Positions 1 to 9,205 are shown, counted from the stretch's first letter. The stretch is 64,000 nucleotides of DNA from Terripilifer sp031921685 (GCF_031921685.1 NZ_JAPDHU010000002.1:558001-622000); one strand, 5' to 3'. The notes: a model not told the origin generated them from the letters alone. Numbers and translations: made by a program.

Positions 1-2
1 GG

Positions 3-401
3 GATTTCGAAAACCGCTATCCTTGGGAATTGTCAGGCGGCATGCGCCAGCGCGTCGCCATCTGTCGCGCTCTACTGTGCGATCCGAAATTTCTGCTGAT
101 GGACGAGCCGTTCGGTGCGCTCGACGCACTGACGCGCGACGAACTGAACATGCAATTGCAGGAGTTGTGGACGCGCGATCGCAAGACCATCGTCTTCATC
201 ACTCACGGCATTGATGAAGCGGTCTTTCTCTCGGATCGCGTGATCGTCATGGACCGCAATCCCGGTCGAATTATTCTCGACCTGGCGATCGATCTGCCAC
301 GTCCGCGCTCTTTCACGGTGCGCGACACCAGCGCCTTCACCCATTTCACGGCCATCGTGCGTCAGACCATGGTGGATGCCGGCATCCTGAGGGGCAAATG
401 A
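3..401 (+). CDS. ABC transporter ATP-binding protein, SsuB/TauB type (5' end outside window)
   Basis: This is the C-terminal part of a nucleotide-binding subunit that powers import of a small organic solute. The frame is open from the first base, so the gene begins upstream of the window. Visible motifs are the ABC signature LSGGMRQR, a Walker B with D-loop (LLMDEPFGALD) and the H-loop histidine in FITHGIDEA. This matches the nitrate/sulfonate/taurine importer family. The stop overlaps the permease start in an ATGA arrangement, so the two are translationally coupled. The Walker A region is not in the window. Substrate cannot be read from this subunit. Confidence 0.93.
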   Translation, partial: DFENRYPWELSGGMRQRVAICRALLCDPKFLLMDEPFGALDALTRDELNMQLQELWTRDRKTIVFITHGIDEAVFLSDRVIVMDRNPGRIILDLAIDLPRPRSFTVRDTSAFTHFTAIVRQTMVDAGILRGK

Positions 402-1183
402 CATCGCAATCCATCAAATCGCGCGCTGTCGACAGTCTTTGGGTTGTCGGCGTTTTCGTCGCCGTCTGTGTCGTCTGGGAAGCGGCGGTCAAGCTTTTGA
501 ACCTGCCCTTGTTCGTCTTGCCGCCGGTCGAGGCGGTCATCCAGGATTTCCTTTCCGATCCCAGCCTGTTCGTGACCCACGCCATTTATACGATCGGCGT
601 AGCACTCACCGGCTTTTTCATCGCGGGAGTCGTGGGCCTGCTGCTCGCGGTCGTCATCGTCTCCTCGCGCATCCTGGAGCGCATTCTGCTGACCTTTCTC
701 GCACTGCTGCATAGTGTGCCGAAAGTGGCGCTGGCGCCACTCTTCGTCATCTGGCTTGGAACCGGCTACCAGCCGAAGATCGTCATCGCGGCGCTCATGT
801 CGGTTCTGGTGATCGTTGTCGATGCGGTGGCGGGTTTGCGGTCTGTTGATCCAGAAATGGTCAACCTTGCCAAGGTTCATCATGCCTCGTCGCCGGCGAT
901 CATGTTCAAGATCCGCTTTCCCAATGCGTTGCCGCATCTGTTCGGTGCGTTGAAGGTGGCGATATCCTTGTCGTTGATCGGTGCGATCGTCGGCGAATAT
1001 GTCGGTGGCCAGTCGGGTCTTGGCTATCTCATCCTGATCGCGCAAGGGAGTTTCGACACACCGCGCGCCTTCGCCGCCGTTCTCTTCCTCAGCGTCATCG
1101 CCACGGTGCTCTTCTATCTCGTCGTCTTCGCCGAAAGTCTTCTCGTGCCCTGGCACGTGTCGCAGCGCAGCCGTACGCCCTGA
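398..1183 (+). CDS. ABC transporter permease, SsuC/TauC type
   Basis: Inner-membrane permease of 261 residues, close to the usual length for binding-protein-dependent permeases of this family. It has about six hydrophobic segments. An EAA-like cytoplasmic loop (around residues 147-185, ending RFPNALPHLFGALKVA) would contact the ATPase. The ATG overlaps the upstream ATPase stop, and the binding protein follows 21 bases downstream, giving an ATPase-permease-binding protein operon. The family imports sulfonates, taurine, nitrate or thiamine precursors; the sequence alone does not decide which. Confidence 0.92.
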   Translation: MTSQSIKSRAVDSLWVVGVFVAVCVVWEAAVKLLNLPLFVLPPVEAVIQDFLSDPSLFVTHAIYTIGVALTGFFIAGVVGLLLAVVIVSSRILERILLTFLALLHSVPKVALAPLFVIWLGTGYQPKIVIAALMSVLVIVVDAVAGLRSVDPEMVNLAKVHHASSPAIMFKIRFPNALPHLFGALKVAISLSLIGAIVGEYVGGQSGLGYLILIAQGSFDTPRAFAAVLFLSVIATVLFYLVVFAESLLVPWHVSQRSRTP

Positions 1184-1204
1184 AGCAGAAAGGAGACAAT
1201 CGTC

Positions 1205-2218
1205 ATGCCGTTTCTTTCCAAGCCGTTTCTTTCCGTCTCGAAACATCTGCGTACGGCCTTCGTTGCGGCAGCGCTCGCCTGGAGCGGCCATGCCAGCGCG
1301 CTTGAGCGATTGACGGTCCAGACCGCGTTCTATCCGCAGGGCCCGCAGGCCTATTTGTTCCTTGCCAAGCATAAGGGCTGGTTCGAGGCGGCGGGGCTCG
1401 ATGTCGAACTGCTGGATGGCCGCGGCTCGAACTTTTCGATGCAGGTGGTGAGCAGCGGGCATGCGGATGTCGGCGAGGGGCAGCTCGCCCCCATCGTTCC
1501 GGCGCGAGACAAGGGCGCCAAGGTCAAAGCCATCGCCGAATGGTATAAGAAAGACGGTCCGGCTATTATCGTCCCAGTCGACTCCGGCATGACCAAACCA
1601 GCAGATTTGAAGGGCAAGAAGGTCGTCATCATCGCCTCCGGTCCCTGGCCGCCGCTGCTGAATTCCTTCTTCGCGCAGTTCGATATGAAGCCAAGCGACA
1701 TGCAATTGATGTATGTCGAATCCACGGCCTTGTTCACGACCTATGCGATCAAGCAAGCCGATGCCATGCTGACCGTTGATCTGGCTTATACCGAGGCCAA
1801 TCCGCTGCGTGCGTCCAATTTGATTTCCTCGCTCGACTTCGGCGTAAAACTTCCTGGCAATGGGCTTTACGCGACCGAGGAAACGATCGCCAAACGCGGC
1901 GACGCCCTCAAACGGTTTATCGAAGTATGCGCGCGTGCCATGGCTTACATTTATGATGGCCACGAGGAGGAGGGGGCGCGGGCGATCCGCGCTCAGCGGC
2001 CCAATACCAAGCTTTCGGCCGAGCATATCCTCGAACAGATCAAGTTCTTTCAATCCCTACGTTTTGCGCCGTCCGGCGAGGGCAAGCCTGTCGGCTGGCA
2101 GTCGCCGCAGGATTGGCAGGAACGTATGGCCTATGTGAAGGCCGCAGGAATCGTGAAGACCGACCATGCGGGCACTGACTTCTTCACCAATGCCTTTACT
2201 GAGGGGCTGCCGCGTTAA
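1205..2218 (+). CDS. ABC transporter substrate-binding protein, NMT1/SsuA-like
   Basis: Periplasmic solute receptor of 337 residues. A signal peptide with a hydrophobic core at about residues 18-28 probably ends at ASA near residue 32. The mature start (LTVQTAFYPQGPQAYLFLAK) and the later segment HADVGEGQLAPIVPARDKGA are typical of the NMT1/THI5-like fold, which binds thiamine precursors, sulfonates or aromatic acids. An AGGAGA ribosome-binding site precedes the ATG. It ends the ABC operon, and a dispersed hairpin repeat begins three bases after its stop. The ligand is unknown. Confidence 0.9.
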   Translation: MPFLSKPFLSVSKHLRTAFVAAALAWSGHASALERLTVQTAFYPQGPQAYLFLAKHKGWFEAAGLDVELLDGRGSNFSMQVVSSGHADVGEGQLAPIVPARDKGAKVKAIAEWYKKDGPAIIVPVDSGMTKPADLKGKKVVIIASGPWPPLLNSFFAQFDMKPSDMQLMYVESTALFTTYAIKQADAMLTVDLAYTEANPLRASNLISSLDFGVKLPGNGLYATEETIAKRGDALKRFIEVCARAMAYIYDGHEEEGARAIRAQRPNTKLSAEHILEQIKFFQSLRFAPSGEGKPVGWQSPQDWQERMAYVKAAGIVKTDHAGTDFFTNAFTEGLPR

Positions 2219-2220
2219 GA

Positions 2221-2324
2221 CCAGAGCGTTTTCGAGCGAAGTGGATACCGGTTCGCGTGAAGAAAACGCGTCAAAACAAAAGCTGAAGCCTTTCACCGTT
2301 CAATGAAACGGTGAAAGACTCTGG
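2221..2324. repeat. Dispersed hairpin repeat, copy A
   Basis: About 100 bases nearly identical to 12828-12924. It starts AGCGTTTTCGAGCGAAGTGG and contains two stem-loops: an outer GCGTTTTC/GAAAACGC pair, and a perfect CTTTCACCGTT/AACGGTGAAAG pair at 2290-2317. Here the whole copy is bracketed by CCAGAG (2221-2226) and CTCTGG (2319-2324). It lies between the ABC operon and a DUF1330 gene. It looks like a REP or small non-autonomous element of a kind common in Hyphomicrobiales. Confidence 0.8.
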
Positions 2325-2342
2325 ACTTCAAGGAATCTTGCA

Positions 2343-2642
2343 ATGAGCGCTTTTGTAATCGGCGAGGTTGAAATCGTTCGCCCGGAAGGAATGAAGGGCT
2401 ACGGTCCGATGGTTGCTGCGTCCATTGAGAAGTTTGGCGGCCGTTATCTGGCGCGCGGCTCGAAGCCTGAGGTGCTGGAGGGCGGGCCTGCCCACAATAT
2501 CCTGATCATCGAATTTCCGGACATGGATAGCGCCCGTCGCTGGTATGCGTCGTCGGACTATGCGGCGGCAAAGACGATCCGTCTGGGATCGTCGAATCTG
2601 CGGCTGATTCTCGTCGATTCTTTCGTCAAGCCAGCGACTTGA
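2343..2642 (+). CDS. DUF1330 domain protein
   Basis: Small soluble protein of 99 residues with the dimeric ferredoxin-like alpha+beta barrel pattern of DUF1330. Typical marks are the region around KYGPMVAASIEKFGGRYLARG, the glycine-rich turn before NILIIEFPDMDSARRWY, and the closing strand LRLILVDSF. The biochemical role of the family is not established. It follows the hairpin repeat on the same strand as the ABC genes, and AAGGAATCTTGCA provides a ribosome-binding site. The product below is encoded on the opposite strand and converges with it. Confidence 0.88.
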   Translation: MSAFVIGEVEIVRPEGMKGYGPMVAASIEKFGGRYLARGSKPEVLEGGPAHNILIIEFPDMDSARRWYASSDYAAAKTIRLGSSNLRLILVDSFVKPAT

Positions 2643-2652
2643 GCAGACGGCT

Positions 2653-3612
2653 TCACCTTTCCTGTGCTAGCGGCAAGCTAAGATGTTTCTCGAAATAAGC
2701 GATGGTCTTGATCAGGCCTTCGCGCAAAGCGACGCTGGGTGTCCAATCGAGCCGTTGCCGAGCCTGGTCAATGTTGGGTCGGCGTTGACGAGGATCGTCG
2801 CTCGGCAAGGGTCTATGTGTGAGCTTCGAATTTGATCCGGTGATGTCGATGATCAATCCGGCCAGTTGGCGGACGGTGACCTCGTCCGGATTGCCGAGAT
2901 TGATAGGCCCGGTAATGTCGGAGCCGCTTGCCATCAGACGCATGAGACCTTCGATCAGATCGTCGACATAGCAGAACGAACGGGTCTGGAGCCCGTCGCC
3001 GTAGAGCGTGATGTCCTCGCCCTTGAGCGCCTGCAGGATCAGATTGGGCACCACGCGCCCGTCATCGGGCAACATGCGCGGTCCGTAAGTATTGAAAATG
3101 CGGGCGACCTTGATCGGCACCTGATGCTGACGATGGTAGTCGAAGAACAGGGCCTCCGCGCAACGCTTGCCCTCATCGTAGCAGGCACGCTGGCCGATCG
3201 GATTGACGTGTCCCCAATAGCTCTCGGGCTGCGGATGCTGTTCGGGATCGCCATACACTTCCGATGTGGAGGCCTGCAGGATTTTGATGTTTCGCTGGCG
3301 CGCCAGGTCGAGCATGTTGATCGCGCCGATCACGCAGGTCTTCGTCGTCTCGATCGGGTTGAACTGGTAGTGAACGGGAGAGGCGGGCGCGGCCAAATTG
3401 TAGATTTCATCGACCTCCACGGTGAGTGGAAGGACGACGTCATGGCGCAACGGCGTGAAACGTGGCTCGTTCGCCAGATGTGCCAGATTGCGCTGCGTGC
3501 CCGAAAAGAAATTGTCGACGCAGATCACATGATGACCCTGGGCCAGCAGGCGGTCGCAGAGATGAGAGCCGAGGAAGCCGGCCCCGCCTGTCACCAGGAT
3601 TTTCTTACTCAT
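2653..3612 (-). CDS. UDP-glucuronate decarboxylase (UDP-xylose synthase)
   Basis: Short-chain sugar-nucleotide enzyme of 319 residues that would convert UDP-glucuronate to UDP-xylose in the cytosol. The NAD-binding GGAGFLGSHLCDRL lies at residues 8-21. Family marks follow: ASPVHYQFNPIETTKT, STSEVYGDP, the active-site segment YDEGKR, and RIFNTYGPRMLPDDGRVVPN. The frame stays open upstream to 3690, but ATG at 3612 gives the canonical MSKKILVTGG start. It lies 85 bases behind the GT90 gene on the same strand, which suggests that it supplies the sugar donor for that enzyme. A dTDP-glucose dehydratase is less likely given the UXS-specific motifs. Confidence 0.9.
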   Translation of the reverse strand: MSKKILVTGGAGFLGSHLCDRLLAQGHHVICVDNFFSGTQRNLAHLANEPRFTPLRHDVVLPLTVEVDEIYNLAAPASPVHYQFNPIETTKTCVIGAINMLDLARQRNIKILQASTSEVYGDPEQHPQPESYWGHVNPIGQRACYDEGKRCAEALFFDYHRQHQVPIKVARIFNTYGPRMLPDDGRVVPNLILQALKGEDITLYGDGLQTRSFCYVDDLIEGLMRLMASGSDITGPINLGNPDEVTVRQLAGLIIDITGSNSKLTHRPLPSDDPRQRRPNIDQARQRLDWTPSVALREGLIKTIAYFEKHLSLPLAQER

Positions 3613-3697
3613 TCCGTCAGGGGCGCCTTCGTCTCGAAACAGAATTTCAGAATAGAGTGAGAGCTTAATGGCGATCGGTTTCCCCGCCAAATCGTGC

Positions 3698-4735
3698 CTA
3701 TCGAACGCGGATCAGTTTTTTCTCTGGTGAGACATTATGCATTTCCAGGGTTCTGAGCATGTAGACGGGGAGACCCTTGAGGAAACCCCACAGGCGCTCC
3801 TTGCCGCGTTGCGCGATCGCTGTGGCTTCCGCGGGATGATCGAGCACCCAGGAAACGCGTTCCGCCACATCGCTCATGTCGCGGGCGATAGGAACATAGT
3901 GCTTCCAGGGGCGGAGCAGGTGCGTATAGGCGAGTTCCCGCCCTGATGGCACCTTGAGGACGAGGATGCCCGCCAGATGTTTGTGGCATGTGCCCCAGGA
4001 GCCCGCATTGCCCGGCAGATCGAGATACATCTGGAAATCGGCGAAGCGGCTTTCCGGAACAAAATCGGCATAAACATCAAGGTCATGGAGCAGGGCGACA
4101 GCCTCGTCCTCGCCAGCACCCACCCATTGCACGAGTTTGGAAATGCGACAGTCGGCTTTTGCGCCCACGGCGGCCGCTACCCGCAGGCAGGCGTCAACGC
4201 GATAGTTGGTGCGCAGTTCATCAAGCGATCGGATCCAGCCGCCACTGGTGGTCGAACCGCGCCAAAATAGGAGCGGCTGGCGGTTGCTGAATGTCGTTTC
4301 GAAATCGCCGTCTGTTTCAGCGGCCCCATAGTCGCCGCGCTCGAAGGATCGGCGGGCTTCCAGCAGATAGAGATCGGGAAACAGCGCCCAGTCTGCATCG
4401 GCCGGCCGGTCGAAAGACAAGGCGCAGGCGCCGCCAACATCGGACAGATTGAACCTCAGAATGAACGGCGAACGTTTCGCATAATCGGCGAGATAGGGGC
4501 CCAAGACGCTGGTGACGTGAAGGATTCGCCCCTTGAAATTGCCGAAGAAGGGAGCGTTGTCGACATCAGCCGAAACCTCGACCTCGACCACCGGTATCTG
4601 GTCATCGCTCGCGTGGGCGTTGCTGATCCGTATGTCTTCAGACGGCAGATCAAAGGCTTGCGTGAGCTTACCCAGCCGCAGGCCGATGTGGGCGAGCTGA
4701 TGCTCTAAATCCGCCCACTCATACAGCTGACCCAC
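3698..4735 (-). CDS. Glycosyltransferase family 90 (CAP10-like)
   Basis: Cytosolic glycosyltransferase of about 345 residues; I see no signal peptide or membrane segment. CAP10/GT90 marks are PLLFWRGSTTSGGWIRSL, WVGAGEDEAV, WGTCHKHLAGILVLKVPSG and LLRPWKHYVPIARDMSDVAERV. Known GT90 members in eukaryotes are xylosyl- or glucosyltransferases (Rumi/POGLUT1, fungal Cxt1). I chose GTG at 4735 because GGGAG lies six bases upstream; GTG at 4753 is the alternative. It sits 67 bases after the autotransporter stop, and a UDP-xylose synthase follows, so xylose transfer to the autotransporter is a testable idea. Acceptor and sugar are inferred, not shown. Confidence 0.85.
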   Translation of the reverse strand: MGQLYEWADLEHQLAHIGLRLGKLTQAFDLPSEDIRISNAHASDDQIPVVEVEVSADVDNAPFFGNFKGRILHVTSVLGPYLADYAKRSPFILRFNLSDVGGACALSFDRPADADWALFPDLYLLEARRSFERGDYGAAETDGDFETTFSNRQPLLFWRGSTTSGGWIRSLDELRTNYRVDACLRVAAAVGAKADCRISKLVQWVGAGEDEAVALLHDLDVYADFVPESRFADFQMYLDLPGNAGSWGTCHKHLAGILVLKVPSGRELAYTHLLRPWKHYVPIARDMSDVAERVSWVLDHPAEATAIAQRGKERLWGFLKGLPVYMLRTLEMHNVSPEKKLIRVR

Positions 4736-4802
4736 CTGTTGCTCCCACGCCACGTGATGCCGGCAGCTATCCTACCGGCCTCCGGTCGGGCGTCCAGGGG
4801 CA

Positions 4803-7800
4803 TCAGAAGCCCAGTCTGATGCCGCCCCGGAAGGTGTGGGATTGAATGCGGCTGTTGGCGGCGCTGAGCTGATATTCGAGATCGAAGCCGAGCGTTTCCG
4901 TTTTCGCTCTCAGCCCCACCGCCATCATCATCTGGCTGTTGGCCAGGGTCTGTTCGGTGATCGTATAGACCGGCCCGCCGAGCAGATCCGCATAGGTGAG
5001 GTTCTGGCTATAGGCGCCGCCCATGCGGGCGCGGTATTCGAACCGGCCGAGCAGGGTGAGCATGCCCCAGGTCATGGGGATGTCGTAGCTGGTGCGCAGG
5101 CCGACGACGCCGCGCAGGGTTTGCGTCGACAGCTTCTGGAACGACAGCGCCCAGATCGGCGATCCGGTTTCCGTATAGGGGTCGAGTTCCAGCCGTGTCG
5201 CGTCGAGCCGCAGATAGGGCGCGAGTTTCCACGGCCCCCAGCGCTCCTCGCGCACCAAGGCCAGCGAACCGAAGAGCTGCTTCGTATTGCGGCTGCCCAT
5301 GACGTAGAGGCCGGGCAGGGTGACGTAGCGCTGGGAATCGATCGAGCCGCGGCCATAGCCGGCGATCATGTCAATGAAGGTGGCCGACATGAGTTTATAG
5401 CTGGCATAGAAGGCGATATTGGCATTGCGCGCATCGGTGCGCGTGCCGTCCGTGCCGATGCGGGTCTGATCGGTGCCGAAGCCCACCGCGATACCGGCCT
5501 TCAGGCCATCGAACAGTTTGGTGTCGATACCCAATGTCACGCCGGCGGTGGTGAACTTGTTCTCAAAAAGGCCCATCTGCAATTGCGTGCCGAAACTGAC
5601 GGCGCCGCCCATCCAGATGTGGAAGGGAACGTCCGATCCTTTGCGCTTGGCCGGCGGCGGGGTCGGGAAGGCGGATTTGATGCCGCGCTGGCCTTCGGCA
5701 TAGGCGAGGTAACCGCCGTTTTCACGCGCCGTATCGGCAAAGGCCGATGTGCCGGGCGGGATGTTGCTGGGGCCGCTGAAGCCGATGCCCATGCTGACGG
5801 GCTCGGGATCGTCGTCATCGTGCAACCGCTCGAGGCGCTGGGTGATGTTGTCCATCTGCGCTTCGGCGAAGCGTTGCGACGAGGTCACCTGTGCATGGAC
5901 GATGCCGCGCACGTTGGGATCGAGCGACGGATCGGGCCGGGCGTTGACGGTGATCACGACACCAGCCGATGTCGTCGCCGCATTGTTGATGTCGCCGCTG
6001 TAGGCGGCGGTGAACGTATGGGCGCCGTTGGCGAGCGACTTGGTCGTGAAACTGGCGACGCCTCCTGCAACGGCGACCGTGGCCAGCGCCGCACCACCGT
6101 CACGGAAGGTGACGGTGCCGGTGGGCGTGACGCCGGTCACGGTGGCGGTGAGTGTCACCGGCAGGCCAAACATGATGCTGGTGGCTGAGGCCGTCAGCAT
6201 CACGGTGGTCGTTGCCTTGGTAATCGTGAAACTCTGCGTCACTGCGGTTGCGGCCGCGAAATTGGCGTTGCCGGGCTGTGTCGCGACGATCGAACACTGG
6301 CCGACGGCGAGCAGCGACACGCTCGATCCCGCCACACTACAGGTGGCGGGCGTCGAGGAAGCGAAGGTGACGACGAGGCTGGAACTGGCCGTCGCCGATA
6401 CGGTGAACGCGCCGGAGCCGATGGCACGGTCGGTGAGGGCGGCGAAAGTGATGGTGTTGGTGCCGGGGGTGATCGTGAAACTCTGCACCACGGGAGTTGC
6501 CGCAGCGAAATTGCCATTGCCCGGCTGCGAAGCAGTGATCGAACAGGAGCCTGCCGCCACGAAGGTGATGGCACTGCCGGCGACCGTGCAGGTCGCGGTC
6601 GTCGTCGACGTATAGATGATGGCGAGGCCGGAACTGGCGGTGGCGGTCAGAGCCGGCGGCGGGCTGGTGAAGGGTGTGTTGGCGAGTGCCGGGAAGGTGA
6701 TCACATTGACGCCGGCAGTGATCGTAAAGCTCTGCGTCACTGGCGTGGCGGTGGCGAAATTGGCATTGCCGGCTTGCGACGCCGTGATGGAACAGGCGCC
6801 CGCCGCCACGAAGGTGATGGCGCTGCCAGCCACCGTGCAGGTCGACGTGGTGATCGACACATAGGTGACGGCGAGGCCGGAGCTAGCCGTCGCCGACAGA
6901 GCCGGCGGCGGGCTGGTGAAAGGCGTGTTGGCGAGCGCCGGGAAGGTGATGGTGTTGACGCCGGCGGTGATGGTGAAGCTCTGCGTCACTGGCGCGGCGG
7001 CGGCGAAATTGGCATTGCCGGCCTGCGATGCTGTGATCGAGCAACCTCCGGCGGCGACGAATGTAATGGTGCTGCCGGCGACCGTGCAGGTCGATGTGGT
7101 GATCGACACATAGGTGACGGTGAGGCCGGAGCTGGCTGTCGCCGACAGAGCCGGTGGCGGGCTGGTGAAAGGTGTGTTGGCGAGCGCCGGGAAGGTGATG
7201 GTGTTGACGCCGGCGGTGATGGTGAAGCTCTGCGTCACTGGCGCGGCGGCGGCGAAATTGGCATTGCCGGCCTGCGATGCTGTGATCGAGCAACCTCCGG
7301 CGGCGACGAATGTAATGGTGCTGCCGGCGACCGTGCAGGTCGATGTGGTGATCGACACATAGGTGACGGTGAGGCCGGAGCTGGCCGTGGCGGCGAGCGC
7401 CGGCGGGGGGCTGGTAAAGGGCGTATTGGCTGGCGCTGGGAACGTGATCGTGTTGACGCCAGCGGTGACGTTGAACGTATGTGTCACGGGCGTTGCAGCG
7501 GCGTAATTGGCGTTGCCGGGTTGTGTCGCGCTGATCACGCAAGAGCCGACGGCAACGAAAGTGAGGGTGCTGCCAGACACCGTGCAGATGCCTGTCGTGC
7601 TTGACACATAGGTGATGGCGAGGCCGGAACTGGCAGAGGCGGTCAGAGCCGGGGGCGGGCTGGTGAATGGTGTATCCGCCAATCCGGGAAAGGTGATCGT
7701 ATTGGTTCCAGGGGCGACGGTGAAGGTCCTTGTCACCGGCGTAGCTGTCGCATAGCTGGCATTGCCGGCCTGCGAGGCCGTGATGGAACAGGTACCTCCG

Positions 7801-8990
7801 GCGACGAAGGTCAGCGTGCTGCCGGAGACCGTGCAGATGCCCGTGCTGTTTGACGCATAGCTGACGGTGAGGCCGGAGCTGGCCGTGGCGGCGAGCGACG
7901 GCGGCGGGCTGGTGAACGGCGTGTTCGGCGGCGTCGGGAAGGTGATCGTATTGGTGCCGGGCGTGACGTTAAAAGTGCGCGTCACCGGCGTCGCGGCGGC
8001 GAAATTGGTGTTGCCGGCCTGTGAGGCGGTGATCGAGCAAACGCCACCGGAATGGAAAGTGATAGAGCTGCCGGAGACCGTGCAGACGCTTGAACTGTTG
8101 GACGCGTAGGTGACCGTGAGCAATGACGACGAGGTGGCATTCAGGCCCGGGGGCGCACTGGTATAGGGTGTGTCGGGTGGGGTCGGGAACGTAATCGTCT
8201 GCGAGGCCTGATTCACGGTGACGCCAACGGTTCCGCTGCTCGTCAGATTCTGCGCGTCACCGCTATAGGTGGCTGTGATGGTGTGCGATCCGACCGGAAT
8301 GCTGCTGGTGTTCAGCGTCGCCGTGCCGGCGGAAACAGGGACAGCGCCGAGCGTCGTTGCGCCGTTGGTGAACGTGACTGTGCCGGTCGGTGAATTGCCC
8401 GTGACAGTCGCCGTGAGCGCGACGCTTTGATTGAAGGACGACGGATTGGGGCTGGCACCCAGCGACGTGGTGCTCGCGGTCGGACCGCCGCCCGAATAGG
8501 TGATCGTAATGACGCCGCTGTAGGTGACGGTGATGGGCGTGCCGAGCGCATTCAGATTGAACACGGGTATGGATTGAATCTGCAAGGCACCGACATCGGC
8601 GGCCGTTGTCACATAGGAGGCCGTGCAAGTCGTCGTTTGATTTGTCGCGCCGCTGAATGGTCCGGGGCAGGAGGCGCCTGACAGCGGGATCGCATTGTCG
8701 GAGACGGTCAGACCCGAAATGACATAGCCACCGGAATTGAAGACATAAGTGAAATGGATTGTCTGGCCGGCGCCGCTGAATGTCGTAGGGCTGGGCGTGA
8801 CACTGACGATCGATTGCGCGGATACCGGAGAGGCGACAAGCGCGAAGGCCAATGTCAGCGCGCTGAGCAGTAAAGCGGAGAGCAGGCTCGCCGCTTTCGC
8901 TCGTGTGTTTCTTTCCTTCGATAGCAGGCAACCGAATACGCCAGCGATCCGTCTCGCAAGCGAGACGCCCCAAATCCGATCGGTCAACAT
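4803..8990 (-). CDS. Large autotransporter with Ig-like repeats
   Basis: Outer-membrane adhesin-type protein of 1395 residues. An extended signal peptide ends near VSA at residue 58. An IPT-like region and one Ig-like 3 domain (about 170-260) are followed by eight repeats of about 83 residues (about 263-930). Each has the form TITFPALANTPFTSPPPAL, then ASSGL, then a pair of cysteines in CTV..GS..TFVA.G.CSITASQ. The eighth is degenerate. A second Ig-like domain and a linker precede a beta-barrel of about 280 residues ending in LGF, as autotransporter barrels do. The passenger is very rich in Ser/Thr. I chose ATG at 8990 over TTG at 9002. GT90 and UXS genes follow on the same strand, with no clear terminator between. 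Confidence 0.88.
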   Translation of the reverse strand: MLTDRIWGVSLARRIAGVFGCLLSKERNTRAKAASLLSALLLSALTLAFALVASPVSAQSIVSVTPSPTTFSGAGQTIHFTYVFNSGGYVISGLTVSDNAIPLSGASCPGPFSGATNQTTTCTASYVTTAADVGALQIQSIPVFNLNALGTPITVTYSGVITITYSGGGPTASTTSLGASPNPSSFNQSVALTATVTGNSPTGTVTFTNGATTLGAVPVSAGTATLNTSSIPVGSHTITATYSGDAQNLTSSGTVGVTVNQASQTITFPTPPDTPYTSAPPGLNATSSSLLTVTYASNSSSVCTVSGSSITFHSGGVCSITASQAGNTNFAAATPVTRTFNVTPGTNTITFPTPPNTPFTSPPPSLAATASSGLTVSYASNSTGICTVSGSTLTFVAGGTCSITASQAGNASYATATPVTRTFTVAPGTNTITFPGLADTPFTSPPPALTASASSGLAITYVSSTTGICTVSGSTLTFVAVGSCVISATQPGNANYAAATPVTHTFNVTAGVNTITFPAPANTPFTSPPPALAATASSGLTVTYVSITTSTCTVAGSTITFVAAGGCSITASQAGNANFAAAAPVTQSFTITAGVNTITFPALANTPFTSPPPALSATASSGLTVTYVSITTSTCTVAGSTITFVAAGGCSITASQAGNANFAAAAPVTQSFTITAGVNTITFPALANTPFTSPPPALSATASSGLAVTYVSITTSTCTVAGSAITFVAAGACSITASQAGNANFATATPVTQSFTITAGVNVITFPALANTPFTSPPPALTATASSGLAIIYTSTTTATCTVAGSAITFVAAGSCSITASQPGNGNFAAATPVVQSFTITPGTNTITFAALTDRAIGSGAFTVSATASSSLVVTFASSTPATCSVAGSSVSLLAVGQCSIVATQPGNANFAAATAVTQSFTITKATTTVMLTASATSIMFGLPVTLTATVTGVTPTGTVTFRDGGAALATVAVAGGVASFTTKSLANGAHTFTAAYSGDINNAATTSAGVVITVNARPDPSLDPNVRGIVHAQVTSSQRFAEAQMDNITQRLERLHDDDDPEPVSMGIGFSGPSNIPPGTSAFADTARENGGYLAYAEGQRGIKSAFPTPPPAKRKGSDVPFHIWMGGAVSFGTQLQMGLFENKFTTAGVTLGIDTKLFDGLKAGIAVGFGTDQTRIGTDGTRTDARNANIAFYASYKLMSATFIDMIAGYGRGSIDSQRYVTLPGLYVMGSRNTKQLFGSLALVREERWGPWKLAPYLRLDATRLELDPYTETGSPIWALSFQKLSTQTLRGVVGLRTSYDIPMTWGMLTLLGRFEYRARMGGAYSQNLTYADLLGGPVYTITEQTLANSQMMMAVGLRAKTETLGFDLEYQLSAANSRIQSHTFRGGIRLGF
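6865..7362 (-). repeat. 249-bp near-identical tandem duplication inside the autotransporter gene
   Basis: The units 6865-7113 and 7114-7362 encode adjacent Ig-like repeats. They differ by only a few bases near their first 60 bases and are identical over roughly the last 190. The neighbouring repeat units are clearly diverged in DNA. Length is a multiple of three (83 codons), so gain or loss of a unit keeps the frame. Confidence 0.92.
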
Positions 8991-9205
8991 GTGCAGCCCC
9001 AATCCGCCACCCCTGGCGGGTCAGCCCCTGAAATCAGTGGCTTCGCTTAGAAGACTATGGGGCCCCTGGGGATTCCGCCAGCGCACAAGCAGGTGGTTAA
9101 TGGATTACGAATAGATGTGTTTTTTCAGTCACATATATCGCGTAAAGACCGTTCTGGTGTGAACTTTTGCGGCCCAAGCCGTTTTCTCCGCAAGACCAGT
9201 AAGCT

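Noticed and set aside
362..2053. A 563-codon open frame antisense to the ABC permease and binding-protein genes
   Set aside because: Its product is full of Arg, His, Asp and Gln with no domain, and it mirrors two well-supported transporter genes. High GC at third codon positions creates such frames.
6610..8200. Regularly spaced repeats that could suggest a CRISPR array or satellite DNA
   Set aside because: The period is about 249 bases, in frame, and encodes Ig-like protein domains; there are no short direct repeats with unique spacers.
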